Part shown: in pieces, positions 17,849-27,613 of the stretch
How positions within the stretch are numbered: the first letter of the stretch is position 1
Layout of the letters: each line of letters begins with the position of its first letter
Assembly: GCA_016710335.1 (NCBI GenBank)
Contig: JADJXQ010000004.1
Coordinates: 380,637-444,636 of the forward strand
Length of the DNA: 64,000 bases
Reading direction: 5' to 3'
Source: Rhodospirillales bacterium
GTDB taxonomy: Bacteria; Pseudomonadota; Alphaproteobacteria; Rhodospirillales; Defluviicoccaceae
Program-made: the position numbers and the translations under genes
Notes under the pieces: generated by a model
Database searches by the model: none
What the model saw: only the letters and a program-made list of their open reading frames with translations
Told to the model about the DNA's origin: nothing

Positions 17849-19435
17849 ATGACGCGGTGGGCGATGATCGCCGATCTCGACCGCTGCGTCGGCTGCCAGA
17901 CCTGCACCGCCGCCTGCAAGCACGCCAACGCCACCTCGCCGGCGGTGCAGTGGCGGAAGGTGCTGGATGTCGAGTCCGGCGAATTCCCCAATGTCACCCG
18001 GACGTTCGTGCCGGTCGGCTGCATGCACTGCGAGGATCCGCCGTGCATGCACGTCTGCCCCTCCACCGCGACCGGCCAGCGCGCCGACGGCATCGTCACC
18101 ATCGACTACGAACTCTGCATCGGCTGCGCCTACTGCGCCGTCGCCTGCCCCTACCAGGCCCGCTACAAGATCGACGCGCCGCGCTTCGCGTATGGCGGCG
18201 TGGGCATGAAGATGAAAAACGAGGCGAAGCGTGAGGAGCCGCGCCGCCTCGGCGTCGCCCAGAAATGCACCTTCTGCTCGGACCGCGTCGACTTTGGTCT
18301 CGAGCACGGCCTGACCCCGGGACTCGATCCGGAGGCGACGCCGGCCTGCGTCAACTCCTGCATCGCCGACGCGCTCCACTTCGGCGACCTCGACAACCCC
18401 GACAGCAACGTCTCGGCTCTGCTCCACGACTACCGGCACTTTCCCATGCATGAGGAACTGAACACCCGTCCCGGCTTCTATTACCTGTGGAAGCGCGGGG
18501 AGGAGAGCGACGACGCGCGGGCGCCGGTCGCCATGGATTCCGGCGTCATGTCGCCGGGCGCGGCGCCGCGCCAGCAAGAGCATTGGGACTGGCGCGCCGC
18601 CGGCAACTTCATGTGCGGCGGCGCCGGCACCGGCCTCGCCGCTTTCGCCGCCGCGGCCGCCGTCGCTGGCGCCTCGTTCGTGATTCCGGGGCTGGCGGCG
18701 TTGGCGCTGATCGCCGCCGGCCTGTTCTTCGTCTGGCTTGAGATCGGCCGGCCGTGGCGGTTCATCAACGTCGTTATCAATCCGCACACCTCGTGGATGA
18801 CGCGGGAGGCGCTGACCAGCGGCCCGCTGTTCGCCGCGGGCCTCGCCGCGGTGTGGTTCGACTCCGCCGTCCTAGCCGCGGTGACCGCGGCGTTGGCGCT
18901 GGTGTTCCTCTACTGCCAGGCGCGGATGATCCACGCCTCCAAAGGCATCCCGACATGGCGGGAGGACCGGGTGGTGCCGCTGCTGGTGACGACGGGATTG
19001 GCCGAAGGCGGCGGTGCGTTCCTCGCCGGCACCGCCGCGCTGGCCGATCCCTTCGGCGTCGGACTGGCGGCAGCGCTGGCCGTGCTGGCGCTGGTGGCGC
19101 TCCGCTGGTGGTTCTGGGTCCGCTACTTCGCGAACCTCAGGCACGGCGGTGCGCCGGCCGGCGCGCTCGACGTGCTCCAGTCCCTGCAGGCGCCGTTCAT
19201 CCTCGCGTCCCACATCGGCCCGATCCTGTTGATCGCCGGCGGGCTGGCGTTCCCGCCGCTGCTGACCCCCGGCTTCGTGCTCGGCGGCTTGCTGGCGATG
19301 GCCGGCGGCTGGGCGTTCAAGTTCACCCTGATCACCCGCGCCGGCTTCAACCAGGGCTTCGCGATCCGCCACACCCCGGCACGCGGCGCGGGACCGGGCG
19401 GGCCGGGCGTCAAACCGGGATGGTCGGCGCGATGA
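17849..19435 (+). CDS. Fused 4Fe-4S ferredoxin / NrfD-DmsC-like membrane subunit (PadC-PadD-like)
   Basis: This 528-residue protein joins two parts usually encoded by separate genes. Residues 1-230 form a DmsB/NrfC-type four-cluster ferredoxin (CVGCQTCTAACK, CMHCEDPPCMHVCP, CIGCAYCAVACP, CTFCSDR). Residues 250-528 contain about eight hydrophobic helices like a DmsC/NrfD anchor. It would carry electrons from the molybdenum subunit to the quinone pool. In Thauera the corresponding PadC and PadD are separate. The start ATG is 27 bases after the upstream stop; the end overlaps iorA by four bases. Confidence 0.8.
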   Translation: MTRWAMIADLDRCVGCQTCTAACKHANATSPAVQWRKVLDVESGEFPNVTRTFVPVGCMHCEDPPCMHVCPSTATGQRADGIVTIDYELCIGCAYCAVACPYQARYKIDAPRFAYGGVGMKMKNEAKREEPRRLGVAQKCTFCSDRVDFGLEHGLTPGLDPEATPACVNSCIADALHFGDLDNPDSNVSALLHDYRHFPMHEELNTRPGFYYLWKRGEESDDARAPVAMDSGVMSPGAAPRQQEHWDWRAAGNFMCGGAGTGLAAFAAAAAVAGASFVIPGLAALALIAAGLFFVWLEIGRPWRFINVVINPHTSWMTREALTSGPLFAAGLAAVWFDSAVLAAVTAALALVFLYCQARMIHASKGIPTWREDRVVPLLVTTGLAEGGGAFLAGTAALADPFGVGLAAALAVLALVALRWWFWVRYFANLRHGGAPAGALDVLQSLQAPFILASHIGPILLIAGGLAFPPLLTPGFVLGGLLAMAGGWAFKFTLITRAGFNQGFAIRHTPARGAGPGGPGVKPGWSAR

Positions 19436-21606
19436 ACATCCTGCCTCGCTTCCACGAACAGATCGGCCCGGTCGGCGCGTCGGGCATGGAGCGCTCGTTC
19501 GCCGACGACGTGGTCAAGCTGACCCTCGGCGACGGCGATGTGTTCGAGGGCGAAGCGATCCTCGCGATCACCAAGGCGCTGCTGCAGTCCGGCGTCGCCT
19601 ACGTGGGCGGCTACCCGGGAGCGCCGGTCTCGCACCTGATGGACGTGTTGGCCGAGTCCCGCGACCGCGTCCTCGAGCCGCTCGGCGTCCAGTTCGAGCA
19701 ATCGGCGAGCGAGGCGGGGGCGGCGGCGCTGCTGGGCGCCTCCATCCATTATCCCTTGCGCGGCGCGGTGACGTGGAAATCCATCGTCGGCACCAACGTC
19801 GCCTCCGATGCGCTCTCCAACCTGGCGTCGGCCGGGGTCACTGGCGGCGCCCTGATCGTCGTCGGCGAGGACTACGGCGAGGGCGCCAGCGTCATCCAGG
19901 AACGCACCCACGCGACGGCCCTCAAGTCCTCGATCCCGCTGATCGATCCGCGCTACCACATGCCGACCCTGGTGCGCCTCACCGAGGAGGCGTTCGACCT
20001 GTCCGAAGCCTGCCACCTGCCGGTGATCATGAGTATCCGCATCCGCGCCGCGCACATGACCGGCTCGTTCGTCGCCAAGGACAACCGGCCGCCGCCGTGG
20101 AGCGCCCGCAACCCGCTGCCGGCGGCGCAATACGATTACGGCCGCATCGTCCTGCCGCCCTCCACCTACGCCCAGGAGAAGGCCAAGATCGAAGAGCGGC
20201 TGCCGGCGGCTAGGCGCTTCATCGTCGAACACAGCCTCAACGAGGAGCATCCCGGAGACGGCCGGCCGCTCGGCATCATTCTTCAAGGCGGCGCCTACGG
20301 CGTCGTGCTGCGGGCGCTGCGCCTGCTCGGCGCCGCCGGCGCCTACGGCGACACGCCGGTGCCGCTCCTGATTCTCAACGTCATCCACCCGCTGGTGCCG
20401 GACCAGGTCGCGGCATTCCTCGACGGCAAACGGACCGTGTTGGTGGTGGAGGAGGGCAACCCGGCGTTCATCGAGCAGCAGATCCGCTCGCTTGCCCAGG
20501 AGCGCGGCCTCGATGTTCGCGTTCATGGCAAGGACGTGCTGCCCGAGGCCGGCGAGTACACGGGCGACGTGGTGCGCGCCGGCCTCGCCGCCTGGCTCGA
20601 AGACGCCGACCCGGCGCTTGGCCCCGAGGCGAAGCGCCGCCTAGGGGAGGTGCAGGACGGCGTGAAGGCGGCGCGGGCGATGCTGGAGACGCCGCCGCCA
20701 CCGCGGCCGCCGGGCTTCTGCACCGGCTGTCCGGAGCGGCCGGTGTTCACGGCGCTCAAGCTGCTGCAGCGGGAGCGCGGCCCGCTCCACATCTCGTCCG
20801 ACATCGGCTGCAACACGTTTGCGACCCTGCCGCCGTTCAACATGGGCTCGACCGTCCTCGGATACGGGATGAGCCTCGCCAGCGGCGGCGCCGTCGGCCC
20901 TGCGCTGAACCAGTCGAGCGTCGCGGTCATGGGCGACGGCGGCTTCTGGCACAACGGCCTTGCGACCGGCGCCGTCAACGCCCAGTGGAACGGCCATGAC
21001 TCGGTGCTGATCATACTGGAAAACGGCTACGCCTCGGCCACCGGCCAGCAGCACGTGCCGTCTACGGGTTCGACGCCATGGGGCCGGAAAGTGCAGGTGT
21101 CGATCGAGCGCACCCTGCGGGCCATCGGCGTGCCGTGGCTCCGCCGCGTCGACGCCTACGACGTGGGCAGGACCTTGCGCATCCTGCGTCAGGCGCTGGA
21201 CCGTCGCGGGCAGGGCGTGCGCGTCGTCATCTCCGATGCCGAGTGCGCCCTCGCCAAGGGCCGCCGCCGCCGCAAGCTGGACGCCGAGCGCGCCAAGGCG
21301 GGGCTGCCGACGCGGAAGGAACGCTACGGCGTCGACGAGGAGGTGTGCGTCGGGGACCACTCCTGCATGCGCCTCAACGGCTGCCCGTCGCTCACCCTCC
21401 GCCCCGCCCGCGACCCCTTGAAGGATGCGCCGACCGCCACCGTCGCCCCCGACTGCGTCGCCTGCGACCTGTGCGGCCAGGTGGCGCAGGCGGCAAAGCT
21501 GTGCCCGTCGTTCTACAAGGCGTCGACCACCGTTCAGCCGAACCGCTGGCAGTCGCTCCGCGCCCGCCTCAACCGCCGCCTGCTCGCGGCCGTGGGCGCG
21601 TCATGA
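19432..21606 (+). CDS. iorA: Indolepyruvate ferredoxin oxidoreductase, alpha subunit
   Basis: IorA is the thiamine-diphosphate-containing subunit that oxidatively decarboxylates aryl pyruvates (indolepyruvate, phenylpyruvate) to aryl-acetyl-CoA with ferredoxin as acceptor. The 724-residue protein has the pyrimidine-binding domain (YVGGYPGAPVSHLMDVLAES), the TPP domain (MGDGGFWHNGLATGAVNAQWNGHDSVLIILENG) and a C-terminal ferredoxin-like region (DCVACDLCGQ). The ATG overlapping the upstream stop (ATGA) is chosen; an ATG 12 bases earlier is possible. In this operon its product phenylacetyl-CoA would feed the PadB-like enzyme. Confidence 0.9.
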   Translation: MNILPRFHEQIGPVGASGMERSFADDVVKLTLGDGDVFEGEAILAITKALLQSGVAYVGGYPGAPVSHLMDVLAESRDRVLEPLGVQFEQSASEAGAAALLGASIHYPLRGAVTWKSIVGTNVASDALSNLASAGVTGGALIVVGEDYGEGASVIQERTHATALKSSIPLIDPRYHMPTLVRLTEEAFDLSEACHLPVIMSIRIRAAHMTGSFVAKDNRPPPWSARNPLPAAQYDYGRIVLPPSTYAQEKAKIEERLPAARRFIVEHSLNEEHPGDGRPLGIILQGGAYGVVLRALRLLGAAGAYGDTPVPLLILNVIHPLVPDQVAAFLDGKRTVLVVEEGNPAFIEQQIRSLAQERGLDVRVHGKDVLPEAGEYTGDVVRAGLAAWLEDADPALGPEAKRRLGEVQDGVKAARAMLETPPPPRPPGFCTGCPERPVFTALKLLQRERGPLHISSDIGCNTFATLPPFNMGSTVLGYGMSLASGGAVGPALNQSSVAVMGDGGFWHNGLATGAVNAQWNGHDSVLIILENGYASATGQQHVPSTGSTPWGRKVQVSIERTLRAIGVPWLRRVDAYDVGRTLRILRQALDRRGQGVRVVISDAECALAKGRRRRKLDAERAKAGLPTRKERYGVDEEVCVGDHSCMRLNGCPSLTLRPARDPLKDAPTATVAPDCVACDLCGQVAQAAKLCPSFYKASTTVQPNRWQSLRARLNRRLLAAVGAS

Positions 21607-23069
21607 CTGCCGCTGCCGCGTCGATGACGGAAGAGCGTCCCGTTTGCGTGCTGATCGCGGCGTTGGGCGGGCAGGGGGGCGGGGTGCTCGCCGACTGGCT
21701 GGTCGCCGCGGCCCGCCACGACGGATTTCCGGCGCAGGCCACGTCGATCCCCGGCGTCGCCCAGCGCACCGGCGCCACCACGTACTACTTCGAGCTGTTT
21801 CCCCGCCGCGATCCGCCGAAGAATCCGGTATTCTCCCTCTACCCGTCGTCCGGAGACGTTGATCTCCTCGCCGCCCTGGAGCCGACCGAGGCCGGCCGCG
21901 CCCTGGCGCTAGGGTATGTCGGGCGCGAGACGACGGTGGTCAGCGCGCGGGAGCGGACGCTCAGCACCGCCGAGAAGATGCCGCCCGGCGACGGCACCAT
22001 CGCAGCGGCGCCGGTGCTGGCGGCGCTGGCCCGCGCCGGCAAGCGGCTGATCGAGATCGATGCACCGGCCGAGTCCGGGCCACGTATCCCGGGCCGGCTC
22101 AACGCCGTGCTGTTCGGGGCGATCGCCGAGACCGGCGTCTTGCCGTTGTCGCCATCCGCGTGCCGGTCGGCGATCGAGCACGCCGGCGTCGCCGTCGCCG
22201 CCAACCTCGCCGGCTTCGAGGCCGGCGTCGCCGTGGCGCGTCGCCCTTCCGCAACGCCGGACGCTCCCCCCGACGGCGCCGTCTTCGACGACGCGCCCGC
22301 AGCCTTTGTCCGCGAGGTCGCCGACCTGCCGGAGCCGCTTCGAGCCATCGTCGGCCACGGCCTCGCCCGCCTCGTAGACTATCAGGACGAGGCCTACGCG
22401 CGCCTCTACCTCGAACGCCTCACGCCGATCATCGCGCTCGATGCCGACCCCGATCATGCCCTCGCGCAAGCCGTCGCCCGGCGCCTTGCGGCATGGATGG
22501 CGTTCGAGGACGTGATCCGGGTGGCTCAGCTCAAGACCCGCCCCGGCCGCCTCCGGCGCATCCGCGCCGAGGTCGGCGGCGCCGAGGATGCACCGCTGAC
22601 GGTCGTCGATTTCCTCAAGCCGGGGCGGGAAGAGATGGAGGGCGTGCTGCCCCCCTGGGCCGCCCGCCTGCTGCCGCCGCCGAAGCCGGGGAAGGCCGGG
22701 ACCGGCGTCGGCTTGCGCATCAATACCGCTTCGCCCGCCGGCTTCCTGGCGTTCCGCGCCCTCGCGGTGCTGCGGCCATGGCGGCGGCGGACGTTGCGTT
22801 ACGCCCGCGAACAGGCCGCCATCGAAATCTGGCTGGCCGCGGTCGCCGCCGCCGCCCGCCGGGATCCCGCGCTGGCCGGCGACGTTGCCGCGGCGGCGGT
22901 GTGGGCGCGCGGCTACGGGGAGGTCCGTTCACGCGGTCTTCGCCGGCTCCATGCGCTGTTCAACGATTGGGAGCGCCGTCTCGACGATGATCCGGAGGCC
23001 GTCCGGACCGCCGTGCGGAACGCCATCAACGACGCCCATAACAACCCGGACGGGGAGGAAACGTCATGA
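21603..23069 (+). CDS. iorB: Indolepyruvate ferredoxin oxidoreductase, beta subunit
   Basis: This is the partner of IorA. The 488-residue protein starts with the gamma-type domain of 2-oxoacid:ferredoxin oxidoreductases (VLIAALGGQGGGVLADWL, SIPGVAQRTGATTYYFELFP), then has a long helical C-terminal region found in the larger IorB forms. It overlaps iorA and paaK by four bases each, so the three should be made in fixed ratio. CoA binding and electron transfer are shared with IorA (family knowledge). Many long minus-strand frames in this stretch are GC-rich shadows. Confidence 0.88.
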   Translation: MTAAAASMTEERPVCVLIAALGGQGGGVLADWLVAAARHDGFPAQATSIPGVAQRTGATTYYFELFPRRDPPKNPVFSLYPSSGDVDLLAALEPTEAGRALALGYVGRETTVVSARERTLSTAEKMPPGDGTIAAAPVLAALARAGKRLIEIDAPAESGPRIPGRLNAVLFGAIAETGVLPLSPSACRSAIEHAGVAVAANLAGFEAGVAVARRPSATPDAPPDGAVFDDAPAAFVREVADLPEPLRAIVGHGLARLVDYQDEAYARLYLERLTPIIALDADPDHALAQAVARRLAAWMAFEDVIRVAQLKTRPGRLRRIRAEVGGAEDAPLTVVDFLKPGREEMEGVLPPWAARLLPPPKPGKAGTGVGLRINTASPAGFLAFRALAVLRPWRRRTLRYAREQAAIEIWLAAVAAAARRDPALAGDVAAAAVWARGYGEVRSRGLRRLHALFNDWERRLDDDPEAVRTAVRNAINDAHNNPDGEETS

Positions 23070-24415
23070 CATCGCAGGCAGCACTCGCGGACTTGGGCCA
23101 TCCACAGACCTACATATTCGACCCCAACGCCGAACTGATGCCGCGCGCCGAACTGGAGGCCTTGCAGCTCGGCCGCCTCAAGAAAACACTGCGCCACGCC
23201 TATGACAACGTGCCGCACTACCAGCGCGCCTGGGACAGCGCGGGCATCGATCCGGATCGCGTCACGTCGCTGGCGGACATCAGGCACCTCCCGTTCACCG
23301 TCAAGAACGACCTCCGCGAAAACTACCCGTTCGGCATGTTCGCCGTGCCGAAGAAAATGATCCTCCGCCTGCACGCCTCTTCGGGGACGACCGGCAAGCC
23401 CACGGTGGTCGCCTACACCCGAGCCGACATAGAACTCTGGGCCGATCTGATGGCGCGCTCGTTGGCCTGCGCCGGCGCCAAGCCCGGCGACACCGTGCAT
23501 AACGCCTACGGGTATGGCCTGTTCACGGGCGGCCTCGGCGCGCACTACGGGGCGGAACGGCTCGGCTGTACGGTCGTGCCGGTGTCCGGCGGCGCCACAG
23601 AGCGTCAGGTCGTGCTGCTGCGCGACTTCGGGGCGAAGATACTGTGCGCGACCCCGTCCTACGCCCTCAACATCGCGGAGGTTGCGGAGCAGCACGGCAT
23701 CGATCTTCGCAACTCGCCCCTCAGCTACGGCGTGTTCGGCGCCGAGCCGTGGAGCGAGGGCATGCGGAAGGAGTTGGAAGGCCGCATGGTGATCAAGGCC
23801 GTCGACATCTATGGGCTCTCGGAGATCCTCGGCCCCGGCGTCGCCTGCGAGTGCCACGTGGTGCAGTCAGGGCTGCACGTCTGGGAGGACCATTTCCTGA
23901 TCGAGGTGGTCGACCCCGAGACCTTCGAGCCGCTGCCGGTCGGAGAGGCGGGCGAACTGGTGATCACCACGCTCACCAAACAGGCGCTGCCGATGATCCG
24001 CTACCGCACCCGCGACATCACGCTCTTGACCGACGAGCCGTGCGCCTGCGGGCGCACCCACCGGCGCTTCATGCGGGTCACCGGGCGCACCGACGACATG
24101 CTGATCATCCGCGGCGTCAACGTCTATCCGTCGCAGATCGAGGCGGTGCTGATCGGCGTCCCCGACATCGCCCCGCACTATCAGCTCGTGCTGACCCGCG
24201 AGGAGGCCCTCGACGAGGTCACCGTCGAGGTGGAGATGACCCCCGACGCTCCGCTCGACGACGAGGCCCGCGAGCGCAAGGGCGAGGAGACCTGCCACCT
24301 CATCAAGTCCCTGATCGGCCTCACCTGCAACGTCGTCGTCAAGCGCCCCGGCGAAGTGCCCCGCTCAGAAGGCAAAGCCGTCCGCGTCCGCGACCTCCGC
24401 CCCAAACCCCGGTGA
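23066..24415 (+). CDS. paaK: Phenylacetate-CoA ligase
   Basis: PaaK activates phenylacetate with ATP and CoA. The 449-residue product has the adenylate-forming core motif LHASSGTTGKPTVVAYT (about residue 105), the A5-like YGLSEILGPGVACEC and the C-terminal RTDDMLIIRGVNVYPSQIE hinge. It closes the operon: free phenylacetate enters via PaaK, aryl pyruvates via IorAB, and both yield phenylacetyl-CoA for the PadB-like complex. The stop codon is only 33 bp from the first CRISPR repeat, on the same strand, so read-through would enter the array. Confidence 0.93.
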   Translation: MTSQAALADLGHPQTYIFDPNAELMPRAELEALQLGRLKKTLRHAYDNVPHYQRAWDSAGIDPDRVTSLADIRHLPFTVKNDLRENYPFGMFAVPKKMILRLHASSGTTGKPTVVAYTRADIELWADLMARSLACAGAKPGDTVHNAYGYGLFTGGLGAHYGAERLGCTVVPVSGGATERQVVLLRDFGAKILCATPSYALNIAEVAEQHGIDLRNSPLSYGVFGAEPWSEGMRKELEGRMVIKAVDIYGLSEILGPGVACECHVVQSGLHVWEDHFLIEVVDPETFEPLPVGEAGELVITTLTKQALPMIRYRTRDITLLTDEPCACGRTHRRFMRVTGRTDDMLIIRGVNVYPSQIEAVLIGVPDIAPHYQLVLTREEALDEVTVEVEMTPDAPLDDEARERKGEETCHLIKSLIGLTCNVVVKRPGEVPRSEGKAVRVRDLRPKPR

Positions 24416-24448
24416 CGACTACTGCCGGGAACACCCGCCGGCCCGACC

Positions 24449-27201
24449 GCCCCCAATCGCGGCCGGCTCTCGATTTGCTACACTCGCTCTCGCGCGCTCC
24501 GCCATCGGCTCCAGGCTGCGAATTGCGGCCGGCTCTCGATTTGCTACACTGCAGCACCTCGACAAGCTGGTCGGCCGCCAGCTGCGGATTGCGGCCGGCT
24601 CTCGATTTGCTACACTGATCACCACCGCGCTCGCCCCTGCCGGCGCGCTGCGGATTGTGGCCGGCTCTCGATTTGCTACACTTGGACACCGACAGCCCCG
24701 TAACCCCCGCGCGCTGCGGATTGCGGCCGGCTCTCGATTTGCTACACTAATCTTCTCCCAGGTCGGAATGGTCGATCGGCTGCGGATTGCGGCCGGCTCT
24801 CGATTTGCTACACTCACCGGCCCGATCGGCCTGCAGCCGGGCACGCTGCGGATTGCGGCCGCGCTGCGGATTGCGGCCGGCTCTCGATTTGCTACACTGA
24901 GCCGTCGGTCTCGTGTCCTGTATGCTTGCGGCTGCGGATTGCGGCCGGCTCTCGATTTGCTACACTGTCAATCACATGCTCTACGGTTGAAGTGTGCTGC
25001 GGATTGCGGCCGGCTCTCGATTTGCTACACTGCCAGCGCTCGGCGTCCACCTCGACCAGTTGCTGCGGATTGCGGCCGGCTCTCGATTTGCTACACTAAA
25101 CGCATCAGCGAGCATCTCGAACTCTGCGCTGCGGATTGCGGCCGGCTCTCGATTTGCTACACTATAAGCATCGGGCAGATCGTCATCTGCTCTGCTGCGG
25201 ATTGCGGCCGGCTCTCGATTTGCTACACTCGGCGCAAAAGCATGCGCGGCTCGCCAAGGGCTGCGGATTGCGGCCGGCTCTCGATTTGCTACACTGAAGC
25301 GCCCCGGATCGCGCAGCACCGTTATGCTGCGGATTGCGGCCGGCTCTCGATTTGCTACACTACGGTCACGATTACGGCGTCTGGGACTGGGGCTGCGGAT
25401 TGCGGCCGGCTCTCGATTTGCTACACTCACGGCGCTAGGTATGCCGCTGCGGGTCTTGCTGCGGATTGCGGCCGGCTCTCGATTTGCTACACTCGTTCAC
25501 CGGCCAGTCGGCGTGATGCGCCAGCTGCGGATTGCGGCCGGCTCTCGATTTGCTACACTTCCCAAAAGCTCATCTGCCGTCACTCCCTTGCTGCGGATTG
25601 CGGCCGGCTCTCGATTTGCTACACTTTCCAGTCGGCGGGCCGATCGGGATCGCCAGCTGCGGATTGCGGCCGGCTCTCGATTTGCTACACTCCAGGCGCC
25701 GGTCAGGGTCGACGCGCGTACGCTGCGGATTGCGGCCGGCTCTCGATTTGCTACACTGTGAGCTCGGCGGCGTAGCGGCCGTTGCCGGCTGCGGATTGCG
25801 GCCGGCTCTCGATTTGCTACACTGTCCGAACCCAACGGGTTGCAGGAATACCTGCTGCGGATTGCGGCCGGCTCTCGATTTGCTACACTCTCCTGGCGGG
25901 GCTCTATGACGGCCTGACGGCTGCGGATTGCGGCCGGCTCTCGATTTGCTACACTGGGCAGCGACGTCCTCAGCGGGGTCGCTCCGCTGCGGATTGCGGC
26001 CGGCTCTCGATTTGCTACACTGGCGACCGCGATGTGCAGTGCAACTTTTTCGCTGCGGATTGCGGCCGGCTCTCGATTTGCTACACTCTCGCGGGCGATG
26101 TCCTCGCTATCCACCAGCTGCGGATTGCGGCCGGCTCTCGATTTGCTACACTATACCCGCCAGCAACCGCGTCGGACTCCAGGCTGCGGATTGCGGCCGG
26201 CTCTCGATTTGCTACACTGGTCCCGGTGTATTCCCCCACCCAGATATGGCTGCGGATTGCGGCCGGCTCTCGATTTGCTACACTACTGATACCCGGTGGC
26301 CAAACCGAGCGTGGCGCTGCGGATTGCGGCCGGCTCTCGATTTGCTACACTGCGCAAAAGTTAACATGCATCGCGTCCTTCGCTGCGGATTGCGGCCGGC
26401 TCTCGATTTGCTACACTGGCCCCTCGTCCTCGGCCGCAGCCATCTCCTGCTGCGGATTGCGGCCGGCCTCGATTTGCTACACTCACGGCTTTTGCCCCTT
26501 CCTGCATCAGCAGCTGCGGATTGCGGCCGGCTCTCGATTTGCTACACTCGCGGGGTTCGGCACGTCTGGCATGATTACGCTGCGGATTGCGGCCGGCTCT
26601 CGATTTGCTACACTGACGCAGCCACCGCTGATGCCGGGGTATCCGCTGCGGATTGCGGCCGGCTCTCGATTTGCTACACTGCAGGACGCGGAGCGGGCTG
26701 ACATGCAGGCGCTGCGGATTGCGGCCGGCTCTCGATTTGCTACACTTTTGGCGCAGAAATCCGAGATTGCCGGCTGCTGCGGATTGCGGCCGGCTCTCGA
26801 TTTGCTACACTACCGCGCGCAACTGTGGGCTGAGGCAGTCGGCGCGGATTGCGGCCGCCTCGATTTGCTACACTTTTCGCCTGCGATGTTGCGGTTGCCG
26901 ATGCGCTGCGGATTGCGGCCGGCTCTCGATTTGCTACACTTTTTATGGATTGACGGTCGGGGTGAGGTGTGCTGCGGATTGCGGCCGGCTCTCGATTTGC
27001 TACACTTCATTCCTCCATCTGCGTGTGTCGTTCTATGCTGCGGATTGCGGCCGGCTCTCGATTTGCTACACTCCGTCGTGCGTCTTCATCACTAGATCGT
27101 TCGCTGCGGATTGCGGCCGGCTCGATTTGCTACACCGGGCGGCTCCCGTCGAACAGGGCGTCGAGCTGCGCCGGGATTGCGGCCGACCCTTTTGTAGCAC
27201 T
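24449..27201 (+). CRISPR. Type II-C CRISPR array, 42 repeats / 41 spacers
   Basis: The repeat is 36 bp (begins GCTGCGGATTG, ends GATTTGCTACACT), spaced by 30-bp spacers (a few are 28-32), giving a 66-bp period. Plus-strand transcription follows from pairing with the tracrRNA anti-repeat at 31710-31746. The first repeat (24449-24484) differs from consensus at five bases in its 5' half. Repeats at 26449, 26842 and 27103 have lost 1-3 bases in the GGCTCTCG segment, and the last (27165-27201) is heavily degenerate, so the old end lies beside cas2. The unit at 24845-24898 carries an 18-bp duplication of the repeat start. No two spacers look alike. The repeat ends in TGCTACACT, an extended -10-like sequence as in Neisseria-type II-C repeats. 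Confidence 0.97.
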
Positions 27202-27254
27202 TGCGGCCTTCGGGCAAGCTCCTTGAGTCCCTTGCGTTTTCGCCCTCCCAACGC

Positions 27255-27608
27255 TCAGAATAGCTCGAGTTGGGGGGGCGAAGGCGCGACGGGGCGCCGT
27301 TTTTTCCCAACATAGATCTTGATGCGGCTGAACTGCTTGTCGGTGATGACGAGGAAGCGCACCTCTCCCGCCGAAGGTACGACGTCCCCCATCCGCTTAA
27401 CGTGCACCTCGGCGTTCTCGATGGAGGCGCAATGGCGCGAGTAGACCGAGAACTGCATCATGGTAAACCCATCCTCGATCAAGTGCTTGCGGAACTGGGC
27501 GTAGGCCTTTCGAGCTTTCGCCGTATCGGTCGGAAGGTCGAACATCGCTATCACCCACATTGAGCGCCATCCCCATGGAAACTGAGGTACGGGACGATCG
27601 TGAGCCAA
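27255..27608 (-). CDS. cas2: CRISPR-associated endonuclease Cas2
   Basis: This 117-residue adaptation subunit has a ferredoxin-like fold: MWVIAMFDLPTDT with the conserved Asp at the end of strand 1, FRKHLIEDGFTMMQFSVYSRHC, and VRFLVITDKQFSRIKIYVG. It bridges Cas1 dimers in spacer integration. The first ATG (27608) gives 16 residues ahead of the conserved MWVIAMFDLP; an internal ATG at 27560 is the usual family start. It is five bases downstream of cas1. It runs toward the array and its end is about 50 bp from the terminal degenerate repeat. Confidence 0.93.
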   Translation of the reverse strand: MAHDRPVPQFPWGWRSMWVIAMFDLPTDTAKARKAYAQFRKHLIEDGFTMMQFSVYSRHCASIENAEVHVKRMGDVVPSAGEVRFLVITDKQFSRIKIYVGKKRRPVAPSPPQLELF

Positions 27609-27613
27609 TTGCG

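Noticed and set aside
16160..18787. 875-codon minus-strand open frame across the molybdopterin operon
   Set aside because: It is opposite well-conserved cofactor-binding genes; composition and lack of any motif show it is a shadow. The same applies to long antisense frames at 345-1391, 11509-13389, 44467-46614 and 53712-55310.
24657..27315. Repetitive proteins such as ADCGRLSICYT or LRIAAGSRFATL units
   Set aside because: These are translations of the 36-bp CRISPR repeat in each frame; the 66-bp period is a multiple of three, which keeps the frames open.
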